Source of the DNA: Prevotella sp.
Lineage (GTDB): Bacteria > Bacteroidota > Bacteroidia > Bacteroidales > Bacteroidaceae
Reading direction: 5' to 3'
DNA: 64,000 nt
Assembly: GCA_017410365.1 (NCBI GenBank)
Contig: JAFQQY010000037.1
Location: 114,499-178,498, forward strand
Position 1 is the stretch's first letter, and each line of letters begins with the position of its first letter. The notes under the pieces are model-generated. The model ran no database searches. It saw nothing but the letters and a program-made list of their open reading frames with translations, and had not been told where the DNA came from. Shown here piece after piece: positions 44,770 to 52,749 of this stretch. Both the position numbers and the translations under genes were made by a program.

Positions 44770-46065
44770 CTATTCGAAAAACTGGGTGAATGCCTTTACG
44801 CAATAGATGTGGTCGATGACGCTGCCCGTCTCGCGACAGCTGTGCATGGCGAGAATGCCATTGCCCATATCAACTCCGCGAAGAGGAATAGACGAGGCAA
44901 GGATGTTTCCTAAGGTACTGCCTCCTGCCACATCGCTGTGGTTGACAAAGCGCTGACATGGTACGCCAGCCTTGCAACAAATCTCCGAGAAGACGGCTGC
45001 CGATACGGCATCGCTGGCATACTTCTGCGCAGCGTTAAACTTAATAACAGGACCGCCGCCGAGCACTGGGTGGTTGGTAGGGTCGTACTTCTCGCTGTAG
45101 TTAGGATGCCATGCGTGGGCATTGTCGGCAGAAACCATGAAGGCACGCTCCACCGCCTGATAGAATGCTTCTTCCGTTCCGCTCTGTGCCAAGGCAATGC
45201 GCTTGAGCATCATGGCAAGGAACGGGCTGCCTGCTCCCTGCTTTGTCTGCGAACCGGTTTCCTCGTTGTCAAAAATGGCAAGCACCTTTGTTGCTTCTGT
45301 CTCTGGCGAGGCGATGAGTGCCTCCAAACCGGCATAGCACATGGAGAGGTCGTCGAGACGACCGGAAGAGATGAGTTCATTGTGCACTCCAAAGGTGCAG
45401 GCGGGTGTGGCATCAGCGAGATAAAGGTCGAAGTCGAGAATGTCGGCTGCTGTCACCGGCTGTTGCTTGCTCAGTTCCTCGCAGATGGTATTCATCAGGA
45501 GGTTGCCGCGCTCCAGTTCACTTGTCACCATGCCCAGCAGCGGGAGCACGTCCTTCTGCTTACTGAGTTTCACACCGTCGTTCACCTGTCGGTTGAAGTG
45601 GATGGCGAGGTTACTGATTTGCAGCAGTGGGCGCTTGATATGCAGCAGCAGGGTCTTAGGATTCATCGGGTCGTCGCCCTTGATGATTACCCTACCGGCG
45701 ATGGTCAGCGGACGGTCGAACCATGTTGACATTATAGGACCGCCATACACCTCGGTGTTCAGTTTCACAATACCGCCCTCGCACAATATCTCGGCATTAG
45801 GCTTGATGCGGAAGGTGGGCGAGTCGCAATGGGCACAAATCATGTGAAAGCCACTGTCGGCAAGTGGTTTATTGCCTATATGGAAGGCATATACCGACGA
45901 GTCGTTTTTCGTTACATACAGTTTGTCGCCTGCCTCCACCTTTCCAATAGGCATCTGCGGGTCAATGCGGCGATAGCCTGCCGCCTCCAGTTCGTTAACG
46001 ATGTTCTGCACTGCCAGGAAATTCACTGGCGATGCATCGAGAAAGTTTAATAGTCTTTTTATCAT
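44770..46065 (-). CDS. M18-family aminopeptidase
   Basis: A 431-residue cytoplasmic metallopeptidase. Metal and catalytic residues are in HMICAHCDSPTF (His, Asp), FDNEETGSQTKQGAGS (Glu-Glu), VSADNAHAWHPNY (Asp) and FVNHSDVAGGSTLG (His). Length is normal for M18 (about 430-460). It removes N-terminal acidic or neutral residues from peptides. Confidence 0.9.
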   Translation of the reverse strand: MIKRLLNFLDASPVNFLAVQNIVNELEAAGYRRIDPQMPIGKVEAGDKLYVTKNDSSVYAFHIGNKPLADSGFHMICAHCDSPTFRIKPNAEILCEGGIVKLNTEVYGGPIMSTWFDRPLTIAGRVIIKGDDPMNPKTLLLHIKRPLLQISNLAIHFNRQVNDGVKLSKQKDVLPLLGMVTSELERGNLLMNTICEELSKQQPVTAADILDFDLYLADATPACTFGVHNELISSGRLDDLSMCYAGLEALIASPETEATKVLAIFDNEETGSQTKQGAGSPFLAMMLKRIALAQSGTEEAFYQAVERAFMVSADNAHAWHPNYSEKYDPTNHPVLGGGPVIKFNAAQKYASDAVSAAVFSEICCKAGVPCQRFVNHSDVAGGSTLGNILASSIPLRGVDMGNGILAMHSCRETGSVIDHIYCVKAFTQFFE

Positions 46066-46069
46066 ATAT

Positions 46070-46160
46070 ATATTTTTTTAGGTCGCTGCGTTTGTAGGTT
46101 TTAAGGTCGTAGCGCTTTCAGGTTTTAAGGTTTTGAGGTCGCTGCGCTTTTAGGTGTGAG
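46070..46160. repeat. Repeats of AGGTCGCTGCG / AGGTTTTAAGG type
   Basis: Three copies of GGTCG(C/T)(T/A)GCG(C/T)TT and three of AGGTTTT(A/G)AGG lie in the gap between the GH95 and M18 genes. Confidence 0.6.
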
Positions 46161-46170
46161 CCTCACAACC

Positions 46171-48618
46171 TTACAATAACCTTACAACCAGTCCCGGCCG
46201 GGTCTTTAAATTCCATCTCTTTCCTTTTCCGCTCAATGCAAGGCGAGCAGCGGGAGCGTCGGTTGTACGACAGTCATGAACGGTGAGACTTACAATCCCG
46301 CCTTTCTTCCATGCCATGTCGAGCTTATATCCGCCACGGATGCACACGCCCTTGATACTTCCGCTTTCAGCCCATGCGGCAGGCAGTGCCGGCAGGAGCG
46401 TGGCTTTGGTGTGGGTGTCGTCAACATAACTGCTCTGCACCAACATCTCCATCACGCCGGCACAACCACCGAAGTTGCCGTCAATCTGGAATGGCGAGTG
46501 TGCGTCAAGCAGATTAGGATAAGTGCCGCCACCCGTGCGTCGTCCTGGTCCGCGATAACCATCTGGAGAGACATATCTGAGCAACACTCGGTAGGTGTGA
46601 TAAGCAGCATTGCCGTCGAGCAGTCGTGCCTGCAGGTTCACTCTCCAGCCGGTGCTCCAGCCAGTAGTCTTGTCGCCCTTTATCTCAAGCGTGCGCTGAC
46701 AGGCAGCAGCCAGTGCCGGTGTCTTTGCCACGCTGATGTGATGACCCGGATATAGTCCGAAGAGATGCGACTGATGGCGGTGCTGCGGGTCACTGTCTTC
46801 CCAGTCGTGATACCATTCCTGCAGATTGCCCTTCTTGCCTATGCGGTATGGCAGCAGTCGGTTCAGTGTCTTACTGATGCTGTCTATATACGACTTCGGC
46901 TCGCCCAGCAGCAAAGCCGCCTTGCGCGTGTTGTCCAGACACTCACGTATCATGGCTATATCGGCAAATCCTCCATAAACGGTGCGTCCTTTATATCCCT
47001 CAGAAGTTACGTATATGTTCTCTGGCGATGTGCCTGGCGCAGTCATCAGGTAACCATTGTGCTCTACAAGCCAACCTAAACAGAAATCGGCAGCACCACG
47101 CAATGCGGGCCAGGCCTCTTTCAAGAAGTCAATATCCTTGGTATAAGCATAATGCTCCCACAGGTGTGTGCTTATCCATGCGCCGCCCATTGGCCAGTTG
47201 GCCCACGACGGGTCGCCGCCATGCTCACCCACGGGGTTGGTCATAGCCCAGATGTCGGTATTCTGTCCGAGGTTCCATCCCCGTTGCACACCGTAGTATG
47301 CCTGTGCAGAACGTCTTCCTGTGACAGGCAGTTTCTGTATGAAGGAGGTCAGTGACAGGTGCATATCGCCCAATCCTGCCGGCAACGAAGGCCAGTAGTT
47401 CTCCTCTACGTTTATGTTGCTGGTGTAGTTGCTCGACCACGGCGGCAGCAGACGCTCGTTCCAGAGTCCTTGCAGATTGGCAGGTACGCCCGGTGTGCGC
47501 GAACAACTGATGAGCAGGTAGCGGCCGTAGTTGAAGTAGAGTTCCTCGAGGTCGGGGTTGCTTTCGTTTTTCTCGGTATAGTCGCGCAACTGCTGGTCCG
47601 TTGTCTTATTCTTTATCTCATCAGAGGTTGTGCCCAAATCAATAGATAGTCGGTCGTAGTATTGCTTATAATCGTTTACATGCCTATCAAGCAGTTCATC
47701 GAAACTCTTGCTGGCAACCTTCTCTATGCGTGCCTCAGCCAGTGACTTATAGTTGCGCCCTTCCTTCACCGGGTCTTTGTCGGCACCGTTAAAACTAGTA
47801 ACGTTGGTGATGATAATCATTGCCTCACTCACATTCTCCAGTTGCAGTTCATCGCCGTTCACCATTCTCACCCTGCCATCTTTCGGTTCCACACTCACAA
47901 TAGTGCGGAAGTGTATGCCTCGGTTGCTGTCGTACTGGAAACTGCCCTGTCCCTTAGAGTAACTCGGACGACTTGTCCATGCGGCATAACCGTCGATAGT
48001 CATCCTTGCCACGGTGTCGCGCTGTGTCTCTGCAGCAATATGATGCGTCAGCTGGCAGTGATAGCGCAAACGCTTATTCAGTTTCTTGCCATCTGCCGCT
48101 CTCAGGCGCATAACGATAACCGAGTCGGGCGCCGATGCAAAATACTCACGCTTGCCTCCATCATAACTTACCGTTGCCACGGCACGGGAAATGTCGAGTT
48201 GGCGATTATAGTCTCCCATATGGGGGAGGTTGGAGGGGGCCGACAGCGTTATCATTCCCAACGGCTGATAGTTCTGAGAGTAATGTCCCTGAACGTTGCG
48301 TTGCAGTCGGTCGGCAGTCTTGTAATCCTCACTGAACAAAGACTTGCGAATCGGTTCTATCGACTTATACGCCTCTGGCGAATACACTTCCTTGTCTGGT
48401 TCTCCCGTCCATAGTGTGATGTCGTTGAGCGATATTTTCTCCTCTTCAATACCGCCATATACCATTGCCCCGATATTACCGTTGCCTATTGGCAGCGCTT
48501 CCTCGAAGAATGTTGCTGGCGTGTTGTAGTGAAGCACATCCGATTGTGCACTACTATAGATGCTACTACCTAATGCGATAAGCAGTGCTGTTGATTTTAA
48601 TATATTGCTGTTGTTCAT
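46171..48618 (-). CDS. GH95-family glycosidase (alpha-L-fucosidase/galactosidase)
   Basis: About 815 residues from ATG 48618 with a signal peptide ending YSSAQ. GH95 features: PIGNGNIGAMVYGG, NDITLWTGEP, the core NLQGLWNERLLPPWSSNYT and NINVEENYWPSLPAG, and HRHQSHLFGLYPGH. It removes terminal alpha-1,2-fucose or L-galactose, as on xyloglucan or host glycans. Residues about 125-133 (PSNLPHMGD) are encoded by a GC-rich motif (48212-48240) that resembles a Bacteroidetes dispersed repeat, also seen in the GH2 gene. Flanks are the M18 and SASA-GH27 genes. Confidence 0.9.
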   Translation of the reverse strand: MNNSNILKSTALLIALGSSIYSSAQSDVLHYNTPATFFEEALPIGNGNIGAMVYGGIEEEKISLNDITLWTGEPDKEVYSPEAYKSIEPIRKSLFSEDYKTADRLQRNVQGHYSQNYQPLGMITLSAPSNLPHMGDYNRQLDISRAVATVSYDGGKREYFASAPDSVIVMRLRAADGKKLNKRLRYHCQLTHHIAAETQRDTVARMTIDGYAAWTSRPSYSKGQGSFQYDSNRGIHFRTIVSVEPKDGRVRMVNGDELQLENVSEAMIIITNVTSFNGADKDPVKEGRNYKSLAEARIEKVASKSFDELLDRHVNDYKQYYDRLSIDLGTTSDEIKNKTTDQQLRDYTEKNESNPDLEELYFNYGRYLLISCSRTPGVPANLQGLWNERLLPPWSSNYTSNINVEENYWPSLPAGLGDMHLSLTSFIQKLPVTGRRSAQAYYGVQRGWNLGQNTDIWAMTNPVGEHGGDPSWANWPMGGAWISTHLWEHYAYTKDIDFLKEAWPALRGAADFCLGWLVEHNGYLMTAPGTSPENIYVTSEGYKGRTVYGGFADIAMIRECLDNTRKAALLLGEPKSYIDSISKTLNRLLPYRIGKKGNLQEWYHDWEDSDPQHRHQSHLFGLYPGHHISVAKTPALAAACQRTLEIKGDKTTGWSTGWRVNLQARLLDGNAAYHTYRVLLRYVSPDGYRGPGRRTGGGTYPNLLDAHSPFQIDGNFGGCAGVMEMLVQSSYVDDTHTKATLLPALPAAWAESGSIKGVCIRGGYKLDMAWKKGGIVSLTVHDCRTTDAPAARLALSGKGKRWNLKTRPGLVVRLL
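48212..48240 (-). repeat. Dispersed GC-rich repeat in frame in the GH95 gene
   Basis: On the minus strand it reads GCCCCCTCCAACCTCCCCC followed by ATATGGGAGA. A relative, CCCCTCCTTTGGAGGGGG, lies in the insert of the GH2 gene at about 58649-58666. The frame is kept. Confidence 0.5.
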
Positions 48619-48655
48619 ATCTGCTTTTATTGTCAAGAGTATCTTGGTTTCTTTA

Positions 48656-48703
48656 TTATCTCTCCCATTTCACTCTCTTTGGCGCATCCACCTTAGTTCT
48701 CAC
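48656..48703 (-). other. Possible short peptide or gene-end remnant before GH95
   Basis: A frame opening at GTG 48703 encodes RTKVDAPKRVKWER and a stop. The motif xKVxAPKxVKW is shared with the 22-codon frame before the SASA-GH27 gene. The frame is open further upstream (HEKGTDGK), so it might also be the degraded 3' end of a lost gene. Confidence 0.35.
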
Positions 48704-48735
48704 TTTGCCATCAGTGCCCTTCTCATGGCGTGCTC

Positions 48736-51700
48736 TTAGAAATCTCTCTCCATCCTCATCCAGTCAATCTCAGGCATTGCGCCATGGTCGTTGTACATGC
48801 GTATGGTGTTGCTGCCTTTCTTCATTTTGGCAGTGAATGTTATTTTGTTGTCAGTCATATCCTTTGCCTTGAAATACAGTCCTGCGCCATTGTTAACAGA
48901 CACATACAATTCCGCCTTGTCCACAAAGGCTGGACAGCAGAGAGTAATCTTGTAATTGCCAGCCTCATCACAGACTACGTTGTTCCATTTTAGGTCGTTA
49001 TCTGGTCGCCAACCAAGGTTCTTCACCTTCATTCCACCGCTGCACTGACGGTCCTCAGCATAATAAGCCGTACCAGTGGCTTCAGCGTTGTATAGTTCCT
49101 GATAGCCGCTGAGATAAGCCGTCTCTGCTTCATACAGTGTGCGTGGCAGTCGCTTGGTGGCTGTCAGCTTGTATATTCGACAACCGTGTGCTGGGATGAG
49201 GGCCAAGAGGGCGCTTGAGCCAGAGGCTTTATACAATTTAGATTTTTTGGAAGATTTATCCTCCTCATCCCCATAAGAAATGCATTCCTTGCTCATTACA
49301 TCGCCGCCCAGCTCAATATCCGCATAGTTTATGCTTATCTCCTTTGGCTCATCTGTGGGATTATACAGAGCCACGGCGCGAGTTGTTCCACCCAGTTCAA
49401 TGATGTCCTTCACCAACACGTATGTGCCCTTCTCCATATAATGCTTAGCCACGTATGCCTGCAGTCCCAATGGGTCTTGGTTCAGACTTATCAGTTCCTT
49501 GTTGGTAATCAGTTTTAGTGTGGCCGGCTTCAGTGTTGTCAGGTCGCAACCTATGAGCAGCGGACTTGCCATCATGCACCACAAGGCAAAGTGTGTATGG
49601 TCTTCCTCTGCCGACAGCGTGCGTCCCACCTCCAGCATGTCCATATCATTATAATGACCGCCACCGGCATATGCTGAGAGATAGAGATTCTGCTTTATGA
49701 TGTCTCTCACCGACGACCATTGCGGACGGATGTCTCTTGACATTCTCCACGACTGCGCCACACTGCTCACCCATGTGCCTGGATAGTCCCATCTGCACAC
49801 ATTCATGCGCACATCAGTGCGGCCTGTGTTCAGTATTGCCTGGCGGATGGCGGTATATCGCTCACGCGGGTCGAGCGACAGATAGTCGTGATTGCCCGTA
49901 GAGCTGCCACCGCAGAAATCTATCTTTATGAAATCAAATCCCAGTTCCTTGAAATACATGTCGGCATCCAACTGGTCGTGCCCATAGAAGCCCACCCCTT
50001 TGGCTATCGTGTCGTTATCATACTTGCATCCGCATGTATTTGCTCCGGCATCGCTGTATATACCTGCTTTCAGTCCTAATGAGTGGATATGGTCTGCCAC
50101 AGGTTTCAGTCCCTTTGGAAATCGTGTTGGATGTATCAGCAACCGCCCTGTCCTCCCGTCGCGGCCACCAAAGAATCCGTCATCGATATTAATATATTTG
50201 TATCCAGCATCTTTCAGTCCGAGAGCCACACAGGCATCAGCCTGTCGCATAATTAGCGAGTCGCTGATATTCACATGATACGTGTTCCACGAGCTCCAGC
50301 CCATGGTTGGCAGTTCGCTATTGCCAGTTGTCTTGTCTTCAATCACACTTCTGAACGGACAAGCAGGCAATCCCTCCGAATTAACAAGGTTGGGCATTGC
50401 CGTCTCATGCCATCCCAATCTTATATATTTAGGTGCTGTAACATCAGGATGATAAACCCTCACTTGGTCTTTGCCTATTATCTCTGCAATGGCAGGACGG
50501 AAAGCATTGCCGTCAGCCGATACCTCAAACCATCCAACAAGCTTGCCGTCGTTTGTTTTCAGCCCATCGCCACAATGGTCAAAGTCCACGATGATGGCAT
50601 TGCCTTCACTTCTGCTTTCCCTGAATCGCGGTCCCGACCACACAACAGAATCCTGTGCGTAGGTCTTTGCCAGTGCCACGCGTGCCAGTCGTGCACCTAC
50701 CTCCCATTTATATGATGGATGTATATCGCGCAGGTCGTCAACCAAATCGCTCACCACGACATACTCGCTGTTGGGTATTAGTTTCTGTGCCTCCATCTGA
50801 TTCTCCTGAAACAGAGGCAGACTTTCCGCTGTCGTTGCATGGTCAGCGTTGCGGTGCATACGGTCAGAGTATATATGCGGAGCCAAGAGCACATAATAGA
50901 ATGGTGCATCCTGCAAACCAAACTCATTGCGCCAGCGCATGGCCATAAGCCGGAACTTCTCGGCATACAACCTGTCGTCTATGCCGCAGTTGTTCTCGCC
51001 CTGATACCACAGGAAACCTTTTATGCCAAAGGGCACAATGGGTTTTATCATCCTGTTATAGAGGTCGCCAGGAGCAACACCACGTATGCGCCCGCCATTT
51101 TGTTCCATCACATTGCCAAACACAGGATGACCGTCATATGCATCTTTTGGTGTCCATGTCTCAATACGTGTGCCACCCACTGCCATGGTGATTATGCCTA
51201 CAGGCACATCCAACTCCTCCTGAATCTTCTTGCCAAAGAAATAACCGATTGCAGAAACGTTTGGCAGACTCTCTCCGCTTGCCTCATGCCATGCGCCACG
51301 TCGCTTTCTGCGGTCAGATACAAACACCCTTATGTTGCCGTTGGCAGGCTTCTGCAACTCCTCCGCTGCCAGGTCGGTTCCTTTTTTAGGCAATGCAAAC
51401 TGTTTTGGCAGTCTCATCTGATATGCCATGTTCGATTGTCCGGAGCACAGCCACACCTCGCCAACAGCCACATTGCTATATACAACCATCGTGTCGCGTG
51501 TGGAGATGGTTAGCGTATGACTCTTTCCGTCGGCACTCATTGCTGGCAGCATCACCTTCCAGTTGCCGTCTTTGGCTGCTCGTGTGCTCCATTTTTTCTT
51601 GTCAAATACCACCTTGATGCTCTCACCTGGAGCTGCCTTGCCCCAAACGGGCACAGGCTGTCCTTGTTGCAGCACCATGTTTGACGACAGGATAGCGGGC

Positions 51701-51786
51701 AATGCAAAACTCTTTTCGCCGCCTTCCGCCTTACATACGACAGAGAGCAGTACGAAGAATAGAAATATTGACAGTTTTTTTAGCAT
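48736..51786 (-). CDS. Three-domain fusion: SASA esterase, GH27 and carbohydrate-binding module
   Basis: A 1016-residue secreted protein (signal peptide ending VCKA). Residues about 25-490 are a sialate-O-acetylesterase-like SASA domain: VGEVWLCSGQSNMAYQM (nucleophile Ser) and FLWYQGENNCG. Residues about 495-880 are GH27: GWSSWNTYHVNISD, YINIDDGFFGG, FDFIKIDFCGG (nucleophile Asp). Residues about 880-1016 are a CBM35-like module (YEAETAYLSGYQELYNAEA, NTIRMYNDHGAMPEIDWMR). It would deacetylate and remove alpha-galactose from plant hemicellulose or pectin. An upstream -7 box and a 22-codon frame precede it. Confidence 0.85.
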   Translation of the reverse strand: MLKKLSIFLFFVLLSVVCKAEGGEKSFALPAILSSNMVLQQGQPVPVWGKAAPGESIKVVFDKKKWSTRAAKDGNWKVMLPAMSADGKSHTLTISTRDTMVVYSNVAVGEVWLCSGQSNMAYQMRLPKQFALPKKGTDLAAEELQKPANGNIRVFVSDRRKRRGAWHEASGESLPNVSAIGYFFGKKIQEELDVPVGIITMAVGGTRIETWTPKDAYDGHPVFGNVMEQNGGRIRGVAPGDLYNRMIKPIVPFGIKGFLWYQGENNCGIDDRLYAEKFRLMAMRWRNEFGLQDAPFYYVLLAPHIYSDRMHRNADHATTAESLPLFQENQMEAQKLIPNSEYVVVSDLVDDLRDIHPSYKWEVGARLARVALAKTYAQDSVVWSGPRFRESRSEGNAIIVDFDHCGDGLKTNDGKLVGWFEVSADGNAFRPAIAEIIGKDQVRVYHPDVTAPKYIRLGWHETAMPNLVNSEGLPACPFRSVIEDKTTGNSELPTMGWSSWNTYHVNISDSLIMRQADACVALGLKDAGYKYINIDDGFFGGRDGRTGRLLIHPTRFPKGLKPVADHIHSLGLKAGIYSDAGANTCGCKYDNDTIAKGVGFYGHDQLDADMYFKELGFDFIKIDFCGGSSTGNHDYLSLDPRERYTAIRQAILNTGRTDVRMNVCRWDYPGTWVSSVAQSWRMSRDIRPQWSSVRDIIKQNLYLSAYAGGGHYNDMDMLEVGRTLSAEEDHTHFALWCMMASPLLIGCDLTTLKPATLKLITNKELISLNQDPLGLQAYVAKHYMEKGTYVLVKDIIELGGTTRAVALYNPTDEPKEISINYADIELGGDVMSKECISYGDEEDKSSKKSKLYKASGSSALLALIPAHGCRIYKLTATKRLPRTLYEAETAYLSGYQELYNAEATGTAYYAEDRQCSGGMKVKNLGWRPDNDLKWNNVVCDEAGNYKITLCCPAFVDKAELYVSVNNGAGLYFKAKDMTDNKITFTAKMKKGSNTIRMYNDHGAMPEIDWMRMERDF

Positions 51787-51800
51787 AACGTAGTTTGTGT

Positions 51801-51869
51801 TTATAGCTTTATTTCTTTATAGTCCTTAATCCACTTCACACCCTTTGGTGCGCTGATTTTTGTTGTCAT
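51801..51869 (-). CDS. Possible 22-residue leader peptide before the SASA-GH27 gene
   Basis: ATG 51869 to TAA 51801-51803 encodes MTTKISAPKGVKWIKDYKEI plus KL. It starts 3 bp after a -7 box and ends 14 bp before the next ATG, so it would be the first frame of a nearly leaderless mRNA. It shares APKxVKW with the short frame before GH95. It could be a regulatory uORF, or a scar from the end of a lost gene. Confidence 0.45.
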   Translation of the reverse strand: MTTKISAPKGVKWIKDYKEIKL

Positions 51870-51872
51870 TTG

Positions 51873-51880
51873 CAAATATA
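51873..51880 (-). promoter_or_regulatory. Predicted -7 box of the SASA-GH27 transcript
   Basis: TATATTTG on the minus strand. Confidence 0.5.
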
Positions 51881-51922
51881 GCGATTTTATTTCAGTAATA
51901 AAAGAAAAGGGAAATAAAAAAG

Positions 51923-51944
51923 CCGGCTGAACGCTTTCAGCCGG
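51923..51944 (-). terminator. Terminator after the small secreted protein locus
   Basis: CCGGCTGA (51923-51930) pairs with 51937-51944, loop ACGCTT, and TTTTTTA follows on the minus strand. Confidence 0.8.
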
Positions 51945-51990
51945 TAAAACAAAAGAATTGCTAATAACTAACTTAAAAAAATCTTATATT

Positions 51991-52115
51991 AAGAAGACAC
52001 AGGAAGTTAAAGGTAGATATGCCGCTTTCTGCGGCGAAGATAAAAGACGTTACTTTGTATATGTCAGCACCTGTCATCTATCTCCCTTTATCTTCATCAA
52101 CCTCCCTCTATCTCC
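51991..52115. repeat. Left arm of a ~125-bp inverted repeat
   Basis: It matches the complement of 52608-52732 at about 90 per cent by eye. It contains a short hairpin GCCGC-TTTCT-GCGGC (52021-52035). Confidence 0.9.
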
Positions 52116-52127
52116 ATCTGTTAAAAT

Positions 52128-52412
52128 CTACCTGCGTGGCATCGGTCTGCCCTGACGGTGGCAACGGCAGTTGCACTTCTTGATATGCTTGCCTACAGCC
52201 TTGCGCCATGCCTTCTCGCTCTTATATTTCTTGTTTTTCATATCTCTAAAGCAGGCACATGGTCCGTGACCGCGATGCTTGTCGTTCTTATGCTTAACAA
52301 CTACGCCAGAGTGATGGTTGCCTGTACGGTGAGGCGGACGTGGGTCGCTCTTAGCTGAGATTGTGATTACCATTGTCATCATCATCACCAAAATCATTGT
52401 CATCTTCTTCAT
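52128..52412 (-). CDS. Small secreted His/Lys/Cys-rich protein
   Basis: A 94-residue protein with a signal peptide (MILVMMMTMVITISA). The mature part of about 75 residues is strongly basic, with many His (RPPHRTGNHHSG, KHRGHGPCACF) and two Cys groups (CACF and CNCRCH). The pattern could bind metal ions or nucleic acid or act as a cationic peptide. I do not recognise the family. It is enclosed by a ~125-bp inverted repeat, with a strong hairpin upstream. Confidence 0.65.
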   Translation of the reverse strand: MKKMTMILVMMMTMVITISAKSDPRPPHRTGNHHSGVVVKHKNDKHRGHGPCACFRDMKNKKYKSEKAWRKAVGKHIKKCNCRCHRQGRPMPRR

Positions 52413-52516
52413 AACTTTTTCTCCTTATACTTTTAATTGTTAAACCTATTGTTTGTTGTTCACATTGCAAAGGTCGGCATTTTCCACGAGCCATGAAAAA
52501 GAATATCCCTAAACGT

Positions 52517-52558
52517 AAGGCGGGAAATCCCTAAACTTTCGTAGGGATTTCCCGCCTT
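52517..52558. terminator. 17-bp perfect hairpin
   Basis: AAGGCGGGAAATCCCTA (52517-52533) pairs with 52542-52558, loop AACTTTCG. No long T-run follows. It lies upstream of the small secreted gene and downstream of GH43, inside the inverted repeat pair. It may be a terminator for GH43 or a structural RNA. Confidence 0.65.
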
Positions 52559-52607
52559 TATAATGCTTAATCAGACAACTTACGCAAGTTTCACTTGCTT
52601 TATAGAA

Positions 52608-52732
52608 GTAGATAGAGGAAGGGAGATGAAGATAAAGGGAGATAGATGACATGTGCTGACATAGACAAAGTATAGTCTTTTATCTTCGCCGCAGAAAGCG
52701 GCATATCTTCCTTTAACTTCCTATATCTTCTT
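52608..52732. repeat. Right arm of the ~125-bp inverted repeat
   Basis: Inverse of 51991-52115. The two arms enclose about 490 bp containing the small secreted gene and the 17-bp hairpin. Confidence 0.9.
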
Positions 52733-52749
52733 ACAATGTGAAACTTTGG

